A DNA stretch of 5,094 bases, from the NCBI GenBank assembly GCA_947372005.1, contig CANBRV010000175.1, positions 1 through 5,094 of the forward strand, written 5' to 3'. This stretch comes from Comamonadaceae bacterium. Its GTDB lineage: Bacteria > Pseudomonadota > Gammaproteobacteria > Burkholderiales > Burkholderiaceae_C. Positions 1-5,094 of the stretch are shown in pieces. How positions within the stretch are numbered: position 1 is the first letter of the stretch; every line of letters starts with the position of its first letter. Made by a program: the position numbers and the translations under genes. Under the pieces are notes generated by a model. That model saw only the letters and a program-made list of their open reading frames with translations. It was not told where the DNA came from and made no database searches.

Positions 1-525
1 ACGGCCGCATTAGCATCCGATTCATCTGCGGCAGACTACTTATTCGTTAGATTGCGCGGCGCGAAAGCAGCAGTGGATAGCGCGCTAGGCCTTATTCAAC
101 AAGATGTGCAGACCGCTGGCGGTACGGCAACGGCAATGAGTGCAGCCGCGGCCGCAGAGGATTGGCGCACTGCCAACAACCACCTGATGCCGTTTTTTAC
201 CAAAGCACCTGCGGATGATCTGTGCTTGTGGCGGCTCTCGATTGCAGGGACGACGCCTGCGCTGGATGTACCTCATCCGCAATATATTGAATGGCAGGGT
301 GCCCAGAGGTGGCTGTGGGCAAGGTCTACAGAAGGGGCTGCTCTGCAAGCCATAGCCCATGCGGCAGGCGGGCATGCGACCTTGTTTAAAGCAAGCCAAG
401 CATTGAGCGAGACGGATAAAGCTAGCTCTATCTTTCAACCGCTTGCGCCTGTTCTGGCAAAAATTAATCAAGGATTACGCGAGCAGCTCGATCCGCACCA
501 AGTTTTTAACACGGGGAGAATTTAA
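1..525 (+). CDS. glcE: Glycolate oxidase FAD-binding subunit GlcE, C-terminal part (cut by left edge)
   Basis: The frame is open from the first base to the TAA at 523-525, giving 174 residues of a protein that begins outside the window. GlcE is the second flavoprotein subunit of the membrane-associated GlcDEF complex, which oxidises glycolate to glyoxylate. What is visible is the C-terminal half, without the N-terminal FAD-binding (PCMH-type) domain. The supporting motifs are GGHATLF about 60 residues from the end and the terminal LDPHQVFNTGRI, which matches the LDP..VFNPGR ending shared by GlcD/GlcE-type FAD-linked oxidases. The Ala-rich stretch near visible residues 45-55 is unremarkable. 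The TTG at 52 is an internal codon, not a start. glcF lies 1.28 kb downstream with two other genes between, which supports GlcE over another FAD-linked oxidase. GlcD would be expected upstream. Confidence 0.88.
   Translation, partial: TAALASDSSAADYLFVRLRGAKAAVDSALGLIQQDVQTAGGTATAMSAAAAAEDWRTANNHLMPFFTKAPADDLCLWRLSIAGTTPALDVPHPQYIEWQGAQRWLWARSTEGAALQAIAHAAGGHATLFKASQALSETDKASSIFQPLAPVLAKINQGLREQLDPHQVFNTGRI
513..519 (+). promoter_or_regulatory. Ribosome binding site of the aldolase-family gene
   Basis: GGGGAGA sits inside the last codons of glcE, with GGAG ending 9 bases before the ATG at 528. It is the best Shine-Dalgarno match near this start and favours ATG 528 over the in-frame ATGs at 555, 597 and 603. 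Confidence 0.7.
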
Positions 526-527
526 AA

Positions 528-1352
528 ATGAGCACGACCGAAACCACGCCCTCGATGCAAAGCGCTGGAGCCGCTGTCGGCGGCGCAGGCAACGCCATGC
601 CCATGCCGCCCACATTTGCCAACGTGGCAGACGAGCGCCTGCACCGTAAGCAGCGCCTCGCGGCCAGCTTTCGCATCTTCTCGCGCTTTGGTTTAGATGA
701 AGGCGCAGCAGGTCACATTACGGTGCGTGACCCCGAGTTTCCGACCACGTTTTGGGTCAATCCCTTTGGCGTGCACTTCAGCCAAGTCAAGGTCAGTAAT
801 TTGATTCGCGTCGATCACCACGGTGAAATTGTCGAGGGCACACATCCGCTGAATCGCGCGGCGTTTGCCATTCACTCGCGCATTCACGAGGCGCGCCCCG
901 ATGTAATGGCCGCCGCGCATACGCACGGCATCCATGGCCGCGCGTTTTCCATGCTGGGCAAACCGCTGTCGATGATTAGCCAAGATGCCTGCGCGTTTTA
1001 CAACGACCATGTGCTGTATGACGACTATGGCGGCGTGGTACTGGATTTAGAAGAAGGTGTGCGCATTGCCAAGGCACTGGGTAAAAACAAAGCGGCTGTG
1101 CTGCGCAATCACGGCTTGCTCACGACAGGTGGCTCGATTGAATCCGCGGCATGGTTTTACGTCAGTATGGAGCGCAATTGCCAAGTGGAGCTCTTGGCGC
1201 ATGCGGCGGCGAATGGGCAGCCGCTACGCGAAGTACCCGAGGCCGCGCGTGTGCAAGCGTTTGGCGTAGTGGGCACAGAGTATTCGGGCTGGTTTCAGTT
1301 TCAATTACTGTATGCACGGGCTCTAAAAGAGAATCCAGACTTTTTGGATTAA
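528..1352 (+). CDS. Class II aldolase/adducin-family protein, adducin-like subgroup
   Basis: This 274-residue cytosolic protein has the class II aldolase/adducin fold. The zinc-binding histidines are visible: the pair H131 and H133 in AAAHTHGIHG, and H195 in LRNHGLLTTGG, corresponding to H92, H94 and H155 of E. coli fuculose-phosphate aldolase. The preceding IHSRIHEARPDV is typical of the adducin-like branch. Aligning H116 and the RP pair with the E. coli enzyme puts alanine (about A112) where the catalytic Glu73 would be, so classical aldol cleavage is doubtful. Residues 1-28 are a low-complexity Ala/Gly/Met/Pro-rich leader before the domain. The start at 528 is set by a good Shine-Dalgarno and lies 2 bases after the glcE stop, suggesting co-translation. 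The substrate cannot be named. The family call is firm; any specific enzyme name would be a guess. Confidence 0.9.
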   Translation: MSTTETTPSMQSAGAAVGGAGNAMPMPPTFANVADERLHRKQRLAASFRIFSRFGLDEGAAGHITVRDPEFPTTFWVNPFGVHFSQVKVSNLIRVDHHGEIVEGTHPLNRAAFAIHSRIHEARPDVMAAAHTHGIHGRAFSMLGKPLSMISQDACAFYNDHVLYDDYGGVVLDLEEGVRIAKALGKNKAAVLRNHGLLTTGGSIESAAWFYVSMERNCQVELLAHAAANGQPLREVPEAARVQAFGVVGTEYSGWFQFQLLYARALKENPDFLD

Positions 1353-1382
1353 ACCTAAGCTGTAGCTACTAAAATCGCGTCC

Positions 1383-1763
1383 ATGATTCGCACTTTACTT
1401 AAATCCAAAATCCACCGCGTGGCGGTCACTCAGTGCGAGCTGCACTATGAAGGCTCTTGCGCTATTGACGAAGATTTGCTGGATGCGGCTGATATTGCTG
1501 AGAACGAACAAATCCACATTTGGAACATTAACAATGGTGAGCGCTTTATTACTTACGCTATTCGTGGTGAGCGTGGCTCAGGCATGATTTCCATTAACGG
1601 TTCGGCAGCACGCCGAGCTAGCGTGGGCGACCTAGTCATCATCGCCAGCTTTGCGGGTGTCGGCGAATCGGCAGTTGCTGCGCACAAGCCCAAGCTGGTA
1701 TTTGTGGACGATCAGAACAAACAAACCGAGCTGCGCGATCACGTGCCGCTGCAAGCGTCTTAA
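1383..1763 (+). CDS. panD: Aspartate 1-decarboxylase proenzyme PanD
   Basis: PanD decarboxylates L-aspartate to beta-alanine, one half of pantothenate. The 126-residue length equals the family norm and the protein aligns nearly end to end with E. coli PanD. The self-cleavage site is present as HYEGSCAID: the chain should break between G24 and S25, leaving a short beta chain and an alpha chain whose Ser25 becomes the pyruvoyl cofactor. Other residues known to matter are also present: K9, Y22, R54, T57, Y58 and N72 (ISINGSAA). The SVGDLVIIASF segment (80-90) is typical. The ATG at 1383 gives the canonical MIRT..KSKIHR start, although no clear Shine-Dalgarno precedes it; the 30-base gap after the aldolase gene is AT-rich. 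Its neighbours panB and panC use its product. There is no sign of inactivation. Confidence 0.97.
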   Translation: MIRTLLKSKIHRVAVTQCELHYEGSCAIDEDLLDAADIAENEQIHIWNINNGERFITYAIRGERGSGMISINGSAARRASVGDLVIIASFAGVGESAVAAHKPKLVFVDDQNKQTELRDHVPLQAS

Positions 1764-1804
1764 GCCACGCGCCTCTCAACTCGCTTGCTTCGTCAGATCC
1801 ATCC

Positions 1805-3043
1805 ATGCAAACCACGCTCGCACCTGAGTTTGCCCACACTCCAGACGGCGAAGCGGCCAAAGCCATTTTGGGCAAGTGCGTGCACTGCGGCTTTTGTACG
1901 GCGACTTGCCCAACCTATCAACTTCTGGGCGACGAGTTAGACGGACCACGTGGCCGTATTTACCTCATCAAGCAGGTGCTGGAAGGCGCAGAGCCCACTC
2001 GCAAAACGCAGCAACATTTAGATCGTTGCCTGACTTGCCGCAATTGCGAGTCGACCTGCCCAAGCGGTGTGCAGTACGGCAATCTGGTTGATATTGGGCG
2101 AAAAATTGTCGATAGCAAAGTCGAGCGCCCATTGACCGAACGCTTGATGCGTGGGGCACTCAAGCATGGTTTGAATTCAAGTTTGTTTGCGCCCGCTATG
2201 GCCGTAGGCCAAATGGTGCGTGGCTTACTGCCAAGTAGCCTTAAAAATAAAATCCCCGCGAAGCAAAAAATGCGTGCCATGCCCACGCGCGAGCATGTGC
2301 GAAAAATCATCATGCTGGCAGGTTGTGTGCAACCTGCCATGCTGCCCAATATCAATGTCGCGACGGCGCGGGTCTTGGATGCGGCGGGGATCCAAACATT
2401 GGTTTTATCGGCGTCTAAATGTTGCGGCGCGATTAACTTTCATTTGAATGACCAAGAGGCGGCGAAAGTGCAAATGCGCGCCAATATCGACGCGTGGTGG
2501 CCTGCGATTGAAGCAGGTGCCGAGCACATTGTGATGAATGCTTCGGGCTGTGGCGTGATGGTGAAGGATTACGGTCACGCGCTTGCAGGTGAGGCTGCCT
2601 ATGCCGCAAAAGCTAAGCGCGTGAGTAGCCTCACCGTGGACTTGATCGAACTTTTGCCAGCGCTATTGCCAGAGATCGTTAAAAACCTCGACAAACTTAG
2701 CCCGCAAGGTTCTGCTTTGCCGCGCCTCGCGTATCACCCGCCTTGCACCTTGCAGCATGGACAACAGCTCAAAGGCGGCGTGGAGATGCACCTACGCAAG
2801 CTCGGATTTGATGTCCAGGTCTCCGCGCTGGAATCCCATTTGTGCTGCGGCTCGGCAGGTACCTACTCTGTGCTCAATCCCGACATTGCCTACACCTTGC
2901 GCGATCGCAAACTAAACGCATTGCCAAACGCCGATGTGATCATTAGCGCCAATGTGGGCTGCATCACGCATTTGCAAAGCGGCTCTAACATTCCCGTGCG
3001 GCATTGGGTTGAAGTGCTGGACGATGCGCTCGCCAATAATTAG
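1805..3043 (+). CDS. glcF: Glycolate oxidase iron-sulfur subunit GlcF
   Basis: GlcF passes electrons from the GlcD/GlcE flavins towards the respiratory chain at the inner membrane. The 412 residues are close to the usual length of about 400. Two ferredoxin-like [4Fe-4S] motifs lie in the N-terminal part: CVHCGFCTATCP (C25, C28, C31, C35) and CLTCRNCESTCP (C75, C78, C81, C85). Two cysteine-rich CCG domains follow. The first has C174, C206-C207 and C249; the second has C314 (HPPC), C347-C348 and C386. No membrane segment or signal peptide is evident. The ATG at 1805 gives the expected MQTTLAPEF-type start, but the 41-base gap after panD has no obvious Shine-Dalgarno. LutA/GlpC-like proteins share this architecture; the full length, the TREHVRKIIMLAGCVQPAMLPN region and the presence of glcE nearby favour GlcF. 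Confidence 0.94.
   Translation: MQTTLAPEFAHTPDGEAAKAILGKCVHCGFCTATCPTYQLLGDELDGPRGRIYLIKQVLEGAEPTRKTQQHLDRCLTCRNCESTCPSGVQYGNLVDIGRKIVDSKVERPLTERLMRGALKHGLNSSLFAPAMAVGQMVRGLLPSSLKNKIPAKQKMRAMPTREHVRKIIMLAGCVQPAMLPNINVATARVLDAAGIQTLVLSASKCCGAINFHLNDQEAAKVQMRANIDAWWPAIEAGAEHIVMNASGCGVMVKDYGHALAGEAAYAAKAKRVSSLTVDLIELLPALLPEIVKNLDKLSPQGSALPRLAYHPPCTLQHGQQLKGGVEMHLRKLGFDVQVSALESHLCCGSAGTYSVLNPDIAYTLRDRKLNALPNADVIISANVGCITHLQSGSNIPVRHWVEVLDDALANN
2316..2339. repeat. Perfect 10-bp inverted repeat inside glcF
   Basis: TGGCAGGTTG (2316-2325) and CAACCTGCCA (2330-2339) are exact reverse complements around a 4-base TGTG loop. The element lies within codons for LAGCVQPAM, at the start of the first CCG domain, and is bracketed by the direct hexamer ATGCTG at 2312-2317 and 2339-2344. 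No T-run follows, so it is not a canonical terminator. The encoded residues are conserved in the family, so it may be a by-product of codon choice. Confidence 0.55.
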
Positions 3044-3045
3044 GT

Positions 3046-3050
3046 AGGAG
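3046..3050 (+). promoter_or_regulatory. Ribosome binding site of panB
   Basis: AGGAG, immediately after the glcF stop codon, ends 7 bases before the ATG at 3058. It is the clearest Shine-Dalgarno in the window and supports the N-terminally extended PanB start rather than an internal one. Confidence 0.85.
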
Positions 3051-3057
3051 ACCCCGT

Positions 3058-3975
3058 ATGACGAATCAAATAGCAAATACCGCCTCCCCAGAACTCACGG
3101 GTGTTTACGGCGCGGGCAAGCTCACGCCTACCGCACCGCGTAAGCCCATTAGTTTGCCGCGCTTGCAGGCGCTGCATAAAAGCGGGGAAAAGATCACGAT
3201 GGTTACGGCCTACGATGCCACCTTTGCGGCGGTGGCAGACGCGGGAGGTGTGGAATGCATCTTGGTTGGCGACTCGCTGGGCATGGTGTGCCAAGGATTG
3301 CCTAGCACGCTGGGCGTGAGTTTGCAGGATATGTGCTATCACGTGGCCAGCGTATCGCGCGGCCTGCACCGTATGACGGCCAGCGGTCAAGGCACGGCGT
3401 GGCTCATCGGCGATATGCCCTTTGGGGCGTACCACTTATCGCCCGCGCAAGCATTTGAAAGCGCCACCCAGCTGATGCAAGCAGGTGCACACATGGTCAA
3501 GCTAGAAGGGGGAGGCTGGACGACTGAGACGGTTCAATTTTTAGTTGAACGCGGCATTCCTGTTTGTGCGCACCTTGGGCTGACACCACAAACTGTGCAT
3601 GCGCTCGGTGGCTACCGCGTGCAGGGCCGAGACGACGCAGGCGCAGATAAATTGATTGCTGACGCGTTGGCGCTAGAAGCTGCAGGCGCGCAACTCTTGG
3701 TGCTGGAAATGGTGCCTGCCGCGTTGGCGGCCAAGCTCACCAAGCTACTCACCACCTGCATCACGATTGGTATTGGTGCGGGTGTGGACTGCGACGGCCA
3801 AGTGCTGGTTCTGCACGACATGCTGGGCATGAACCTTGGCAAAATGCCGCGATTTGTGCACAACTTTATGGCGGACGAGCGAAATAGCGAGCACAGCATC
3901 CAAGGCGCGTTTGCTACGTATGTGGCGGCGGTGAAGGACAAAAGCTTCCCCGATAACAAGCTACACGCATGGTAA
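3058..3975 (+). CDS. panB: 3-methyl-2-oxobutanoate hydroxymethyltransferase PanB
   Basis: PanB transfers a hydroxymethyl group from 5,10-methylene-tetrahydrofolate to 2-oxoisovalerate, giving ketopantoate, the first committed step of the pantoate branch. It is a cytosolic TIM-barrel enzyme. Metal- and substrate-binding residues are readable: D72 in LVGDSLGM, D119 in GDMPFGAY, E149 in KLEGGGW, and the catalytic E216 in LVLEMVP, matching D45, D84, E114 and E181 of E. coli PanB. HLGLTPQ (171-177) and IGIGAG are also present. At 305 residues it is about 40 longer than the E. coli protein. The excess comes from roughly 27 extra N-terminal residues (Thr/Pro-rich) and about 8 extra residues between the first two metal ligands (around 103-114, HRMTASGQG), probably a surface loop. 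The start is fixed by a strong Shine-Dalgarno 14 bases after glcF. The final 7 bases overlap panC. Confidence 0.97.
   Translation: MTNQIANTASPELTGVYGAGKLTPTAPRKPISLPRLQALHKSGEKITMVTAYDATFAAVADAGGVECILVGDSLGMVCQGLPSTLGVSLQDMCYHVASVSRGLHRMTASGQGTAWLIGDMPFGAYHLSPAQAFESATQLMQAGAHMVKLEGGGWTTETVQFLVERGIPVCAHLGLTPQTVHALGGYRVQGRDDAGADKLIADALALEAAGAQLLVLEMVPAALAAKLTKLLTTCITIGIGAGVDCDGQVLVLHDMLGMNLGKMPRFVHNFMADERNSEHSIQGAFATYVAAVKDKSFPDNKLHAW
3969..3975 (+). promoter_or_regulatory. panB stop / panC start overlap (ATGGTAA)
   Basis: The panC ATG (3969-3971) lies within the last codons of panB, whose TAA is at 3973-3975. No good Shine-Dalgarno precedes the ATG, so panC is probably translated by ribosomes that have just finished panB. 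The coupling is an inference from spacing. Confidence 0.75.
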
Positions 3976-4805
3976 TTTTTCATACGATTCAAGAGCTACG
4001 CGCTTATCTCACAGAGCGCAAACATTTAAAACGTGGTCTTGTACCCACCATGGGCAATTTGCACGCAGGGCATTTGGCGCTCATCAAGCAAGCGAAGGCG
4101 AACAGCGATTTAGTTATTGCCACCATCTTCGTTAATCGCTTGCAGTTCTTACCGCACGAAGATTTTGACTCCTATCCGCGTACTTGGGATGACGACGTGC
4201 AGGCCTTATCTGATGCGGGTTGCGACATCTTGTTTGCTCCAAATGAGGCTGAGCTTTATCCAGAGCCGCAAACTTACAAAGTCCACCCCACGCCAGCACT
4301 TGCGGACAAACTGGAAGGCGAATTTCGCCCCGGATTTTTTACGGGTGTCTGCACCGTGGTGATGAAGCTGTTTCAAATCGTACAGCCCGACGTGGCTGTG
4401 TTTGGCAAAAAAGATTACCAACAGCTTGCCGTCATTCGAGGCATGGTGCGCCAGTTTGCTCTGCCAATGCAGATCTTGGCGGGCGAGACATTGCGTGCGG
4501 ACGATGGACTTGCGCTCAGCTCGCGCAACCGCTATTTGAGTGTGGATGAGCGCCAAGCGGCCACCTCCTTATCGAAGACACTTCGCGCGATGGCAGATGC
4601 CGCGCAAGCACCAAACGCCGACATTCAAAAAATTGAGACTCATGCTCTGCAAGCTATGCGGGATAAGGGCTGGCAGCCAGACTACCTCACGATCCGCACA
4701 CAGCATGGCTTAGAAGCCATCGACCCTGCAAGGCGCGAACCTTGGGTTGTGCTGGGTGCGGCACGGCTGGGCAAGACGCGCCTCATCGACAACCTCGAGT
4801 TTTAG
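3969..4805 (+). CDS. panC: Pantothenate synthetase (pantoate--beta-alanine ligase) PanC
   Basis: PanC activates pantoate with ATP and joins it to beta-alanine to form pantothenate, in the cytosol. The 278 residues match the usual length of about 280. Family motifs run in order: PTMGNLHAGH (26-35), with the HxGH nucleotide-binding pair H32 and H35; IFVNRLQF (53-60), lining the pantoate pocket; FGKKDYQQL (145-153); and LALSSRN (181-187), which takes the place of the KMSKS loop of this nucleotidyltransferase superfamily. The C-terminal domain holds PDYLTIR (237-243) and VLGAARLGKTRLIDN near the end. The start overlaps panB and gives a complete N-terminus (MVIFHTIQELR). The TAG stop (4803-4805) overlaps the stop codon of the convergent frame. 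With panD and panB in the same cluster, this assignment is secure. Confidence 0.97.
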   Translation: MVIFHTIQELRAYLTERKHLKRGLVPTMGNLHAGHLALIKQAKANSDLVIATIFVNRLQFLPHEDFDSYPRTWDDDVQALSDAGCDILFAPNEAELYPEPQTYKVHPTPALADKLEGEFRPGFFTGVCTVVMKLFQIVQPDVAVFGKKDYQQLAVIRGMVRQFALPMQILAGETLRADDGLALSSRNRYLSVDERQAATSLSKTLRAMADAAQAPNADIQKIETHALQAMRDKGWQPDYLTIRTQHGLEAIDPARREPWVVLGAARLGKTRLIDNLEF

Positions 4806-5094
4806 AGGGCGTCATTCCCGCGAAGGGGGAATCCTGCGTGATATCCAGCAGGGGCGCTCATGCCCGTGACCACTTCAAACGGCGCACCCACCAGCACATT
4901 GGCATCGGGTAGTTTGGGCGGCAAGAGCGGCTCGCCGTAAGGGGTGCCTTTGGGCATCGTCCACGTGATGGTGCGCCAATACTCGTGGCGCTGCGTGCCA
5001 AACGCCACTTCGGGCACGTGCTTTCCCTTGGTCTCAGCAACGGCTTGCGCATCAATTTTTTTATTGCCGCAGCTGCTTAAAACTTTGACCGATT
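4802..5094 (-). CDS. C-terminal part of an unrecognised protein (cut by right edge)
   Basis: On the minus strand a frame runs open from the right edge (first whole codon at 5092-5090) to TAA at 4804-4802, giving about 96 residues. I do not recognise the family. The visible part has a SSCGNKK segment near its beginning, then an aromatic- and Pro-rich stretch including HEYWRTITWTMPKG and PYGEPLLPPKLPD. Codon use is GC-rich at third positions and looks genuinely coding. The GTG at 5017 is internal, since the frame continues upstream without a stop. The last residues (GFPLRGNDAL) are encoded by the palindromic repeat, so the original C-terminus may have been replaced or extended. The gene is convergent with panC and the two stop codons share 2 bases. 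Confidence that it is coding is moderate; no function is proposed. Confidence 0.6.
   Translation of the reverse strand, partial: SVKVLSSCGNKKIDAQAVAETKGKHVPEVAFGTQRHEYWRTITWTMPKGTPYGEPLLPPKLPDANVLVGAPFEVVTGMSAPAGYHAGFPLRGNDAL
4811..4834. repeat. Degenerate 'VIPAKAGIQ'-type palindromic intergenic repeat
   Basis: The segment starts GTCATTCCCGCGAAGG and ends GGGAATCC, with the inverted hexamers ATTCCC (4814-4819) and GGGAAT (4827-4832). As I recall it, the common proteobacterial form has an 8-base loop between the hexamers; here the loop is 7 bases, a one-base deletion that removes a C. The element begins 5 bases after the panC stop. A weaker inverted pair, CCTGC/GCAGG (4833-4837 and 4848-4852), abuts it. 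There is no T-run, so intrinsic termination is doubtful, though a 3'-end-stabilising hairpin between convergent genes is plausible. Confidence 0.7.

Noticed and set aside
85..471. Minus-strand frame of 128 residues opposite glcE
   Set aside because: It is antisense to a conserved GlcE segment; its Cys/Arg-rich composition is typical of a shadow frame.
1332..1350. AATCCA/TGGATT inverted repeat at the end of the aldolase gene as a terminator
   Set aside because: The stem is 6 bp and AT-rich, the T-run is in the loop, and the operon appears to continue into panD.
3040..3435. Minus-strand frame of 131 residues opposite panB
   Set aside because: It lies opposite well-conserved PanB codons and has shadow composition (Arg, His and Gln rich), with no recognisable motif.
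3532..3550. GTTCAA/TTGAAC inverted repeat with a T-rich loop in panB
   Set aside because: Only 6 bp, within conserved codons, and the T-run is in the loop rather than after the stem, so it is not a terminator.
4811..4852. Intrinsic terminator after panC
   Set aside because: The hairpin is present but no T-run follows on either strand, so it is better described as a dispersed palindromic repeat.
4858..5055. A 65-residue minus-strand reading frame overlapping the right-edge fragment
   Set aside because: It is rich in Arg, Pro and Trp in the manner of a shifted-frame shadow, while the alternative frame runs to the window edge and has better codon use.
1..5094. tRNA or rRNA genes, CRISPR array, insertion sequence or defence system
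   Set aside because: No spaced direct repeats, transposase motifs, terminal inverted repeats or RNA-gene signatures were seen; nearly all the sequence is accounted for by metabolic genes.

Overview
The window carries six consecutive plus-strand genes of core metabolism, followed by one convergent gene fragment at the right edge. The proteins and their sequence style (moderately high GC, PanB and PanC wording as remembered from this group) point to a betaproteobacterium, most likely Burkholderiales and probably Comamonadaceae-like. That placement is inferred from recalled homologues and was not computed.

Layout: positions 1-525 are the 3' part of glcE, the flavin-binding subunit of glycolate oxidase, cut by the left edge. 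After 2 bases comes a class II aldolase/adducin-family gene (528-1352). Then follow panD, aspartate 1-decarboxylase (1383-1763); glcF, the iron-sulfur subunit of glycolate oxidase (1805-3043); panB, ketopantoate hydroxymethyltransferase (3058-3975); and panC, pantothenate synthetase (3969-4805). Gaps between these genes are 2, 30, 41 and 14 bases, and panB and panC overlap by 7 bases, so they look like one transcription unit. No promoter can be assigned, and the start of the unit probably lies left of the window. The right 290 bases hold the 3' end of an unrecognised minus-strand reading frame. Its stop codon overlaps that of panC, and its last codons lie in a degenerate palindromic repeat of the widespread proteobacterial 'VIPAKAGIQ' type.

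Function: two pathways are interleaved. PanD makes beta-alanine from aspartate, PanB makes ketopantoate from 2-oxoisovalerate and methylene-tetrahydrofolate, and PanC joins pantoate with beta-alanine to give pantothenate, the precursor of coenzyme A. Only the ketopantoate reductase step is missing here. GlcE and GlcF, with GlcD presumably upstream, oxidise glycolate to glyoxylate at the membrane. The aldolase-family protein keeps the metal-binding histidines but appears to lack the catalytic glutamate of true aldolases, so its reaction is unknown.

Most of the window is ordinary metabolism and I see no clearly new system. The points most worth a second look are the interleaved gene order, the adducin-like aldolase homologue, the repeat that forms the C-terminus of the convergent gene, and a strong hairpin inside glcF.
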